64,000 nucleotides of DNA from Icerya purchasi (taxonomy: Eukaryota > Arthropoda > Insecta > Hemiptera > Monophlebidae). The number at the start of each line of letters is the position of its first letter. Position 1 is the stretch's first letter. The position numbers and the translations under genes were made by a program. Shown here piece after piece: positions 55,626 through 64,000 of the stretch. The notes under the pieces are model-generated. The model saw only the letters and a program-made list of their open reading frames with translations. It was not told the DNA's origin and made no database searches. Location of the stretch: assembly GCA_039619475.1 (NCBI GenBank), contig CM077115.1:179510695-179574694 (forward strand), given 5' to 3'.

Positions 55626-58028
55626 TTTTTTTTTTTTTTTTTTTTTTGCGTACCGACCTGTACGGTAGGTCATTAACGCAATAGCTAACACTAACAAAAC
55701 AGAACTTAGCAACAACGTGTTACAATAAACACCGTTGTTCTGTTAAATTATTTGTAAATTTAACTATAGGTAATTGTTAACGTTAGAATTGATAGCGTCA
55801 CGACATTGTTTTTTCTTGAGTCTTCTGGCTGGATTGTCAGGAAGTACCGTTGCTTTCATTCGCGATATTAACGGATTGGAATGCTGGCTAAATGTGCGGT
55901 GGAATTCATTGTACTGTTGTAAGTATACTGCCGTAATTGTAGGAATGTTAAGATCGTCATAGATAATACTGTTGCGAATATAGTACGGTGCGTTGGTCAT
56001 TATTCTCAACATTTTGGATTGAAACGACTGGATTTTGTCAATATGAGCTTTGGCGGCTGAACCATAAATTTCTAAACCGTATTTCCATACTGGTGCTATT
56101 GTAGTTTTGTATAATAACATTTTATTTGACAGACTGAGACTGGATTTTCTTCCTATTATAGGATACAGCTGCTTAAGTATTAACCTTAACTTTTTCCTTG
56201 TGTTGATTACGTGTAGGTTCCATGATAGGCGTCTATCAAAATATAGTCCAAGGTATTTCACGTGATCAACTTGCGGTATAATACTATTATTAAACCTGAC
56301 TGGCGGACATGCTTCACGTCTGGTTGTGAATGTGATGTGGGAGGATTTACGTTCGTTGATTCCGATTCTCCATTTGAGTGTCCACTGCTGAAGAATCGAT
56401 AAATGATGTTGAATGTACTTCGAGGCTTCGCGTGGGTCATTGTGGCTGGCTAATATCGCTATGTCATCCGCAAATGTGGCTTGCAATGTGTACAACGTGG
56501 TGGGCATATCAGCGGTGTATATGTTGTAGAGAAGCGGCCCAAGGACACTACCCTGGGGTACTGAGGCTCGTATCCGTCGTTTGCTAGAGATAGAGTTGTT
56601 AATTTTTACTTGAAACGACCTATTAGTTAAATATGATCTCAATAGCTTATGAATTTCGATAGGAAAGTTGTTCCGGGTTTTATACAATAATCCATCGTGC
56701 CATACACGGTCGAATGCATTAACAACATCAAGAAACACAGCTGAGCAGTACAGTCCACGCTGGAAGACCGATTCGATCGCATCCACTATTCTGTGACACT
56801 GATGAATAGCTGAGTGTTTCGGCCGAAAACCAAATTGATGGTTTGGAATCGCTTCCTTTGCCATGGTGAAGAGGACTGGCTTGATGAGTTTTTCGAAAAT
56901 TTTACCAAACGTATCCAACATACTTATTGGTCTGTATGATGAAACATCTGTAACTGGTTTTCCGTTTTTGTGAATGAGGATAATTACGGACTTTTTCCAT
57001 CTGTCTGGAAAGTAGGATAATCTAAGCATGGAGTTGTATATATACAATAACAATAGTAATCCCTTTTTTGGTAAATGTTTCAACATATAATTTGTGATAC
57101 CATCTTCACCAGGGGACTTATTGTTTTCCAAGTTCTTAACACACACATAAAGCTTGTTCGGTGTTATATGTCTGCGGTTAGAACAATAGTGGATTATTCC
57201 GTTGTTGTACTCTGAGACTTTCTGAGATAGTTGTGGATCTTCTGGCTGATGGGGTTGGAACACTGTTTCGAGGTGATCTGCGAAAGTTTCAGCCTTTTCC
57301 TTGTCAGTCTTTGCCCAACTAGCATCTGGTTTTTTAATATGATATGGAAGAACGCTCTTCTTTTTAAAAACTTTTGTAGCTCTCCAGATAGAGCAGTCCG
57401 TTTTATTTAGGGTTGCCAAATAATGACTGAAGCGTGAGTTATTATATTGCTTAATTGACTGTTTTAGTAGCCTACAAGATTGCCTATACGTTTGATAATC
57501 GGACGGATATCTATTACGTTGCCATTTTCTGCGTGCTTTTCTTCTTTTGTTGATTAATTCGCGTATCTCAATAGGAAGTATAGTGTTGTTTTTAGCCAGG
57601 ATATTCAACTGTTTCGTCGACTTCTGATAGGAGTCGTGGATTGTATTGGTTAGATAATCTACAGCGGTGTCAATGTCTTGTTCTGTCTTTAGTTTGATGT
57701 TTAAGTTAATTTGATTTTGCAGTGTAACTTCAAATTGGTTCCAGTTGGTAACTTTGTTTCGTTTTTGATTGTTAATATTTGTGTAAATTGGTGATATATC
57801 AAGGACTTGTAGAACTGGTATATGGTCGGAGGAGAGATCTGTAATAGTTGAGCAGGTTTTGTATATATTACTAAGTCCTTTAGTAAAATAAAAGTCTAAC
57901 AAATCAGGTAATCGATTAGTATGCTTCGGCCAATATGTGGGAGTTGTTGGCGTTACTACTTCTAGCCGGAGTGTCCTATTGAGATTAAACAGTTGCTTCC
58001 CTCGTTTATTTTCTATCCTTGAACCCCA
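55626..58028 (-). mobile_element. Young jockey-like LINE, 5'-truncated, 10-bp TSD
   Basis: The direct repeat GCGGAATATT flanks it exactly (55616-55625 and 58029-58038). The poly(A) tail appears as T from 55626 to about 55647. The 2403-bp copy begins inside the endonuclease with the codons for WGSR and stays in one open frame to its stop. An intact frame, perfect target duplication and long poly(A) tail together indicate a recent insertion and hence a source element active not long ago. Confidence 0.9.
55764..58028 (-). CDS. Jockey-like ORF2: endonuclease end plus reverse transcriptase
   Basis: The protein nicks target DNA and copies LINE RNA. The frame is open for about 754 codons from the truncation point; TTG at 57900-57902 is not a real start because sense continues upstream (RWGSRIENKRGKQLF, then PTYWPKHTNRLPDLLDF). 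Counting from that TTG, the endonuclease ends near residue 30 with SDHIPVL, whose Asp/His belong to the APE active site. RT boxes: KSPGEDGIT (262-270), SYRPISMLD (322-330), HQFGFRPKHS (355-364), VFLDVVNAFDRVWHDGL (389-405), SVPQGSVLGPLLYNIY (447-462) and FADDIAILAS (477-486). Later come VKYLGLYFDRRLSW and the C-terminal PARRLKKKQCRDA. There is no RNase H, as usual for jockey. The RT looks catalytically complete; only the N-terminal endonuclease is missing. Confidence 0.9.
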   Translation of the reverse strand, partial: WGSRIENKRGKQLFNLNRTLRLEVVTPTTPTYWPKHTNRLPDLLDFYFTKGLSNIYKTCSTITDLSSDHIPVLQVLDISPIYTNINNQKRNKVTNWNQFEVTLQNQINLNIKLKTEQDIDTAVDYLTNTIHDSYQKSTKQLNILAKNNTILPIEIRELINKRRKARRKWQRNRYPSDYQTYRQSCRLLKQSIKQYNNSRFSHYLATLNKTDCSIWRATKVFKKKSVLPYHIKKPDASWAKTDKEKAETFADHLETVFQPHQPEDPQLSQKVSEYNNGIIHYCSNRRHITPNKLYVCVKNLENNKSPGEDGITNYMLKHLPKKGLLLLLYIYNSMLRLSYFPDRWKKSVIILIHKNGKPVTDVSSYRPISMLDTFGKIFEKLIKPVLFTMAKEAIPNHQFGFRPKHSAIHQCHRIVDAIESVFQRGLYCSAVFLDVVNAFDRVWHDGLLYKTRNNFPIEIHKLLRSYLTNRSFQVKINNSISSKRRIRASVPQGSVLGPLLYNIYTADMPTTLYTLQATFADDIAILASHNDPREASKYIQHHLSILQQWTLKWRIGINERKSSHITFTTRREACPPVRFNNSIIPQVDHVKYLGLYFDRRLSWNLHVINTRKKLRLILKQLYPIIGRKSSLSLSNKMLLYKTTIAPVWKYGLEIYGSAAKAHIDKIQSFQSKMLRIMTNAPYYIRNSIIYDDLNIPTITAVYLQQYNEFHRTFSQHSNPLISRMKATVLPDNPARRLKKKQCRDAINSNVNNYL

Positions 58029-58038
58029 GCGGAATATT

Positions 58039-59479
58039 AAGTACGAAAGTAAAAAGTGAATGTAATCTATTTAAAAGTTGATTATGGGACCACAAATAAG
58101 CGCAGTAATGCTTACTTCGCTGTGAACAATTTTCAAAGAAAAAGTAAATGAAATGTAAAACTATCAAATAGTAAAAATGTAACCGCTTTTAAACAGCAGT
58201 TTCCGAGATCATAGTAGTAGAAGGTTTTTGAAAATGGAACCTCGCTTCTAATGAAAATTTCTGAGCAATCTCGGATGGATTTTATTACGAAAAATTCCAC
58301 GAAAATAATCTGACAAATTCGAAAATCTTGAATTAATTTTAATTCTTAGAAGCTCTATTCGAAACTCGCGTTATATACATATAGGCGTCGTAGAAAGCGA
58401 GGTGCATTTTTAAAAAATAGCTATTATTCGAGAAAATTGAAAGTTGAAGAATTTTAAAATTATTTTCGAAAAGGTTTAAATAAAGGTCGATATTGTTTCC
58501 TCTGTATATCTGCTTCGGTGATTTTAAAACGGTTGTCAGCGTGGAGTAATTTTTTTCTTCGTTGGTATTTTTCTTTACGATGGAAAAATGCCCGTACGAT
58601 TTTTAATAAAGGTGACCCTCTTTTTTCGAACGAAATTTAGCTGTAAAAGGGAAAAGAGAAGAGATAAGTTCACGCGTAAGGTTTCAGAATTTAACATGAC
58701 TGCAATAAATGCTTGCAATAAATACAAGTAAAGCTTTTTTATTATTTGTTTTGCTTTCTTACGATATTTAATCATTGCGATTATACGAAAGTCCATCTGA
58801 AGAATACAGCTTCCAGTTCTGGTAAAACTTTTATAGTTGGTTAACAGAAAAGATTTCCCAAACAAATAAATATTAGTAAAACAGTATTTACAATAAATAT
58901 AAGCTCTGAAGAAATACAATGTTTGGCTTGATGCCGTGACTGTTAAATTTATTCCTCGATTTTTTTATTAGATAGAATTTTTATAGATATTTCATATAAA
59001 TTTACACAGAAGAGCCATCGATTTTATTAAATATTCATCTTGTATCGGGTGAAGGAAGTTCGATTTTTACAATATTTTACTACAGCAGAACTACTAGTAG
59101 AAGACATTGACCAAGTTAATGTTTAGCACTAAATTTTGATGTGTAAACTTAGACAACAAGGAATATTTACATCGTATTCGCTTACGTTATTTAGGTCCAG
59201 AATTATAAAGAAATTAACGTCAAAGTGTTGAAAACTTTATTAAAAAAAATAATATCTATGAATATATATATATTATATATATATATTATATATATATATT
59301 ATATATATATTATATATTATATATATATATATGTATGTATATGCATGTTCCTATATTTCTATTAACTTTGAACTAATAGTAGAATAAATAGAACGAATAC
59401 TAATATTTATTCGGTTTTTGATGTGCCCGATTGGGTATTTTACGGATAATTTTTCACCGAGGGCATCAGCCATCCGTAG
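58039..59479. other. Intergenic with (TA)n-rich stretch 59265-59332
   Basis: AT-rich; the TATATATATTA-type run at 59265-59332 is imperfectly periodic. The 114-residue frame at 58575-58919 has no motif. Confidence 0.45.
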
Positions 59480-59484
59480 TTTGT

Positions 59485-59700
59485 CGTCAGCCTAGTTGCT
59501 ATAGCGCTTGGCTTCCGTTACAGAAGTGACGGGTTCGATCACGGGCGACCACAGAAATTATTACGAAAAGTTAAATTAAACAATCGCTAATAGTCACGTG
59601 GAAGCGCTAGGTAGTACACATAGATTGGGACTGCATTTATAATGTTTTGTATGTGCTCTCTTCGGATGATGAATTTTATTTAAATCGGTTGCAAACAATA
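59485..59700 (+). mobile_element. SINE-C copy with tRNA-like head
   Basis: GTCGTCAGCCTAGTTGCTAT, AGCGCTTGGCTTCCGTTACA and GGGTTCGATCACGGGCGACC form a tRNA-like head of about 70 bp, with an A box (GCCTAGTTGC) and B box (GGTTCGATCAC). The body starts ACAGAAATTATTACGAAAA, like the minus-strand copy ending at 63107. The 3' end is not clear. It is not a functional tRNA: the stems are imperfect and a body follows. Confidence 0.6.
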
Positions 59701-61049
59701 ACGCCGTTATTTAGAATCTAATTTATAATTAGGCGGTGTCCTCTATTTTATGCCAGAGGGCCACAAATGGTCAGGCCAGCGCATATTATAAATAACAGTT
59801 GAAGCGATTAGACTGACTAATAGTTTGAGCTAAAAAAAGGTGCAGGAAACAAAAAGGTGGTTTGATTTTCACAGCTGAAATTGATCTAATTTTTTTTTTC
59901 GGAAAAATTTATAAAATTCAAAAATTTCCAATTTTCATTCGACCAGGCAGGTGGGGGGTTGGCTGAAGTTAATAGACGAGGAACCGGCTTTTTCCTCAAA
60001 ATATCGAGTTTCGGTTAAATTGTCGCTGCCGACCCTTATCTTATCTAAAACAAAGTTCTCCTTGGTAAGAGCTGGCCATCGATAGTGGTAAAATTGTGAA
60101 AATCGAAAAAATTTCCGTTCCTCATATGTGGAAAAGTTGAAAGGAGTCTCCTCTTCCCGGGGAAAATAGTCGCATAGGAGAAATCGAATAAAAATAATTT
60201 TTCCCGGCCCATTATGGTTACTAGGAAGTTCTACGTGGTGGCATATATTGTACTCGATGAAGACGTGAACAGCTTGCGTTGATACGTCAATTTATATCGG
60301 ATAGGCGCCTTACACAACTTCTTTCGTCTCTCTTAATGCAGCATCATCGGTCTATTTCCATTTCTCAAAGACTAACTAACGCTTTTTTCGACCACATTTT
60401 TATTATTTCCTTTTATTTCGAATCTTCGCAAATGATAATTGGTCGGAAATTTTCTGAATCGTTCGCTAAGCTTGTTAGATGGCATTTTGATTTTTTAGTA
60501 GGTAGAGGAAGACTTACTAGTCGCTTTTTGTATTTATGAAATTTTTTCCGCAGAAATTCTAAACGTTAACAAAACGTTTGTCGAGAAATGAGTATCGACT
60601 ATTTACGGAAACATGAATTGTACACACAGAGGAGCAGTCATGGAATTAACTTTCGAGGTGCAACAGAAAGTTTACAAAGCACTCCGGTTGCAAGTCTTCG
60701 CCGTTTGTCGCATGCTTAACTATTCTTTTGAAGTAGCGAAGTTTCAGATTTATTTTTGTCATTTCGACTTAATTTAATTTTTTTTTCCGTTCCTTTTTCG
60801 ATATAAACTAATGAAGATTTTTGGAACTTGATATTATTTTCGACGTTCTCGGGCTTGAATTTTTGGATAAAAAACGAGCGTTTTTCACCTATGCAATTAA
60901 GGACGTAAGTCGAGATTGCGATACAGTGCGATTATCTCATCGCATTTTCAAGTAAATATATGAGCAAAAGCGGTTTCAATCATGCTAAAGGTCGACGAGA
61001 TTGTTGCGAGGCAATATACAGTTTATTTTTATGAAAAACAAAATGCGCG
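59701..61049. other. Intergenic, nothing recognised
   Basis: Frames at 60279-60539 and 60982-61167 show no motif; the latter overlaps the SINE-B copy. Confidence 0.4.
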
Positions 61050-61310
61050 CTTTTGCTTAGCTACCAAATCACAGAGGCCACGAGTTCTGAGATTTATCTC
61101 GTTCCGGATCCAAGTCGCTGCCAGGTATACGCCTAATCTGAAATTGAATATTGGTTTGGAAAAGTGAAGGCCGATTCGAAGTAGAAAAGAACTGTACCCC
61201 GTACTCTCATCAGTGCTATTGAGCCTAGTGTCCACTGCGAACCGTAACTTCACAAACCACGATACTTTATCAAGAGTATAGGATTTTCTTTACTTTACTT
61301 ACAATTAGAA
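61050..61310 (+). mobile_element. SINE-B copy
   Basis: GCTTAGCTACCAAATCACAG and TCTCGTTCCGGATCCAAGTC match the middle of the tRNA-like head, and the body follows through GTACTCTCATCAG, AACTTCACAAACC and GAGTATAGGATT. Same family as 6942-7145 and 49365-49665. Confidence 0.65.
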
Positions 61311-61779
61311 GGGTCACTTACGAGACAACATTGGAAGATGGATATCAAAATTTAACCAAGTAATTTTTCGTAATATTTATGTTCTTTATTCAATATAGTT
61401 GACGCTAATTTGTAAACAACTTTAATTGAGTTTTATTTCTGATTAAAAATAATGAATAATTACATAACGGTATATAAGCGTTTTAAAATTGAATACAAAA
61501 TAAATGATAATAATGTGTTTTTAGGAGAATAACCCATCTTTAGAATTAGAAGAAAGAAGAAAAAAAAATATACATATTTATCTATATTTTATTCTTTTAC
61601 AATATTTAAATCTCTATATTCTGCTTGTAATTTCTAAAGCTATTAAAATATACGGAGAATTATGTGAGGGTGGGGCAGAAGTCCATATTTTAACTATCAT
61701 CCTACAAACAAAAAACTAGTAATACTGGCAAACCTAGTTTCTACTAATATGTACTGAAAAATTAAACAAATATTTATAC
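61311..61779. other. AT-rich intergenic, nothing recognised
   Basis: No motif. Confidence 0.4.
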
Positions 61780-62571
61780 TTATTAACAGCTATCGAAACA
61801 CAGGTAATATAGCACAAAATATTCCTAGATTTAGTGCAACATATCCATGATTAATCATCATTATTGTCTCAATCCCCTCACCAAACATCCTGTAGCAATT
61901 CGAACCCAGCAGGTAGCATACGAACTAATTAAGAGACAGTGCTCCGTATCCTCTCTGTGGGCGCCCAGCCATGCTGGGATTCCTGGAAATGAACGCGTCG
62001 ATACATCCGTCCGTGCGGAAATATATTGCCCCTTGCCTAGTAACAGCCCTCCTCCACCGTATCTCTTGAACATAATCTTCAATAATCTCACGTCCTCATG
62101 GAAAACCCATTGGTCTTCGTGTCAGACTTTCTCGAGGTTAATTAAATCCTCAACGGAACCATGGTGGCCAGAAAAAAGCATTTCCCGCAGAGATTTCTGT
62201 GCACTTAGCTGCTTGCGCACAAGCCACACGGCCATGTCGCTTAATTTTATTTTGCAAAGAACCCCCCCCCCCCTCCACCACCTATGAATTGTCCTTTTTG
62301 TGGCCAAGATGTTGCTCCCTCAACTTCTCACATACTGTGCGACTGTCCAGCACTATCACCCCACCGGCCCCCTTCAATTAATAACAAAACAGTCACCAAC
62401 ATTCTTGAGAATTCCCCCAATGCAATTTTATCTGTAACACAATTTATTAGAACTAGCGGAATAAGCAGATATCTATAAAAACAAACTGCGCATCTTCGTA
62501 CTGTAATAGCCACAGCAGTTAAACACGGTACAGGATGTTGCTTTCACAAAAAAAAAAAAAAAAAAAAAAAA
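61780..62571 (+). mobile_element. LINE family beta, RNase H end plus CCHC C-terminus
   Basis: The frame 61847-62287 carries the end of RNase H (SLWAPSHAGIPGNERVD near 61958-62005) and SISRRDFCALSCLRTSHTAM. A C run at about 62262-62273 shifts the frame. The C-terminus continues from 62284 as NCPFCGQDVAPSTSHILCDC to TSGISRYL (stop at 62476-62478). The 3' UTR and poly(A) (62550-62571) match 42960-43060 almost base for base. 5' truncation near 61780 is approximate. Confidence 0.8.
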
Positions 62572-62880
62572 TTATCGTCTCCTTAACTATTCGGTTGGTG
62601 GGCAACCTATTCGTACATTTTAGCTGTTCAGATAGAGGTAGTGTACTAGGCAATTGTTATATTTAACGCGGATGTATACACCCAAGACTACCACTTGGAA
62701 CTGACTGTAAATGTTTGATTTATCGCGCTACAAGTGCAGCCCTGTGTGTGTCTGCTGTGTACTGACCTAGCATGCATATGATATTGTACGTGGTAGTTTA
62801 ATAGCGAGTATTCTAATTTTTTTTTTTTTTTTTTCATTATTATATCTGCTACTGACACATATTGTTTACGTTTATTACAT
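62572..62880. other. Intergenic, T run at about 62818-62834
   Basis: Nothing recognised besides the homopolymer. Confidence 0.4.
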
Positions 62881-62883
62881 AGT

Positions 62884-63005
62884 AAGTAAATTTAAACACA
62901 CCACTACATAAAACAAAACCCGTGATCATGAAGCTTTGTCATCGAAACGCGTCGGGTATTTAAAAATTAAATAATTGTTTATAGTGGTGTGTTTAAATTT
63001 ACTTA
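62884..63005. mobile_element. Small palindromic element with hammerhead-like core
   Basis: The arms 62884-62905 and 62984-63005 are perfect 22-bp inverted copies (AAGTAAATTTAAACACACCA, CT). The middle (62918-62957) reads ACCCG, TGATCATGAAGCTTTGTCAT, CGAAACGCGT and CGGGT, where ACCCG/CGGGT pair. It matches the inner part of the 260-bp element at 45928-46187 and, like it, lies directly against a tRNA-derived SINE head. Confidence 0.6.
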
Positions 63006-63014
63006 ATTCTTTTT

Positions 63015-63112
63015 CATAATAACTTCTGTCGTCGCCCGGGATCGAACCCGTGACTTCCGTAACAAAAGCCAAACGCTCCAGCAACTAGGCTATCGCGACA
63101 ACTATCCATGCC
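63015..63112 (-). mobile_element. SINE-C copy, tRNA-like head
   Basis: Leftward: GTTGTCGCGATAGCCTAGTT, GCTGGAGCGTTTGGCTTTTG, then GGGTTCGATCCCGGGCGACG. A near-complete tRNA fold can be drawn (7-bp acceptor with a G-T pair, T arm with one mismatch), but the D and anticodon arms are poor and the sequence continues as a repeat body, so I call it a SINE head. No anticodon identity can be assigned with confidence. Confidence 0.6.
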
Positions 63113-63299
63113 TAATAATACCGATAAATATTGACATTGATACACAAAAATTACCTCCAAGACAATTAGTGCTGCTAATAACGGGGAAATATTAAAGGAA
63201 ATTAAATGGACAAAATATAGAGAGTTTGAGATACACAGGCGGTGCAATAAATAATAGAGAAAATACGTATACGAGAGCAATATAAAATGAAAGTAAAAA

Positions 63300-64000
63300 T
63301 TTAAAAAGATCTTTCAAATTGTCAAAAATTTATTTAAGAAGTACAGCAGAGCTAATCGCCATAAATAAAGCTATATAAATGTTAAATAATATTCTACTAC
63401 TAAGAGACTCATCAGGGGCAATATTTATAATATATAGTAAAGACGATTTTACAAAAACAATATATTATATAACATTAAATGTTATTAATAAAATGAAACG
63501 AAATAATAGTAACATATGGCTTGCATGGGTACCAGGTCACAGTGAAATTGCCGGAAATAATATAGTAGACAGACTATCCAAAGATGTAGATCGGAGACGT
63601 AAAGAACAAGAAATTAAATTAGATTGGATAGAATACGTCAATAAACGAAAGCTGAAAACTCGCGGTAAACAGATTGTTATGAGAAAAACAAAACCTGCGG
63701 GAAGAAAATACAATCAGATACAGAAAACAATCAGCAACAAATACTGATTTATAGAAAACGATGAATAAAGAATTTATACAACTTATAATTCGAATTAGAA
63801 CAGATGGCATAAGGAGACACCGGAACAAATTATATCAAAAATAATAATATCGAATATCCTGTGCGAGTGCAAATATATTGGATCTCTGGAACATTTGGTT
63901 TGGCAATGCGAACTACACAATTAAGAACGGAAAGACTTAACCCAGACCATTCTACCGATTTATGTAACACTACCAATTATAGTTCAACAGATCGTTCAAG
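63300..64000 (+). mobile_element. LINE relic with RNase H, cut by the window end
   Basis: TAELIAINKAI near 63345-63375 gives the RNase H Glu segment, followed by an in-frame TAA. The frame 63379-63747 then has IIYSKDDF in place of the SDS motif, and WLAWVPGHSEIAGNNIVDRL near 63520-63580 with the last catalytic Asp. Downstream, in another frame, LCECKYIGSLEHLVWQCEL near 63858-63915 is the CCHC cluster. The element runs off the right edge. Confidence 0.7.

Noticed and set aside
56378..56587. Frames opposite or out of phase with the jockey-like ORF2 (55774-55962, 56258-56440, 56378-56587)
   Set aside because: Shadows of the 754-codon reading frame.
58575..58919. 114-residue frame on the minus strand
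   Set aside because: Low-complexity Leu/Lys/Tyr-rich, with no domain and no supporting context.
63031..63107. Functional tRNA gene
   Set aside because: Box A and B are present, but the D and anticodon arms are poor and the sequence continues as a repeat body shared with another locus.

Overview
The window looks like non-coding, transposon-rich DNA from an arthropod nuclear genome, probably an insect. It is visibly AT-rich. It has long (TA)n, (CA)n and (TTA)n microsatellites, tRNA-derived SINE-like repeats, many 5'-truncated APE-type non-LTR retrotransposons (LINEs), a complete mariner element and a Helitron-like relic. There is no bacterial-style gene packing and I found no convincing intact host gene. 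The species cannot be named from sequence alone. || Layout. 1-585: 3' end of a LINE (called family alpha here). 1412-2416 (minus): the only candidate non-transposon gene, two blocks of one frame split by a stop codon. 2420-5000: degenerate GT-rich repeat. 5100-7150: microsatellites, a palindrome of about 490 bp, and a SINE-like copy. 9886-10760: broken Helitron-like gene. 11159-12480: mariner with an open transposase frame and TA duplications. 12780-17000: four or five LINE relics. 17961-18704: degraded second mariner-like element. 19618-20060: LINE 3' end with a 15-bp target-site duplication (TSD). 20500-25100: mostly anonymous. 25117-29940: LINE with RNase-type C-terminal region, split by a nearly intact RTE-like LINE. 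29945-31590: LINE alpha scrap followed by a jockey-like LINE. 34570-35010: tandem array of about 100 bp units. 36485-36680 and 45850-46272: SINE family A, the second copy split by a 260-bp palindromic insertion. 37040-44715: several LINEs in both orientations. 46273-47870: dead jockey-like LINE. 48620-52672: LINE and SINE fragments. 53160-54125: two further repeats, one with a (TGA)n tail. 55626-58028: young jockey-like LINE with a 10-bp TSD. 59480-64000: SINE copies, a hammerhead-like palindrome and two LINE tails. || How the parts relate. Almost all recognisable protein sequence is reverse transcriptase, RNase H, LINE C-terminal CCHC segment, mariner transposase or Helitron-like protein. The LINEs would supply the machinery that mobilises the SINE-like repeats. 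Insertion order can be read directly in several places. The best candidate for something under-described is a set of small palindromic insertions with a hammerhead-ribozyme-like core (TGATNA...GAAAC..GTCGG), two of them lying in or beside tRNA-derived SINEs. All family assignments rest on motifs read by eye.
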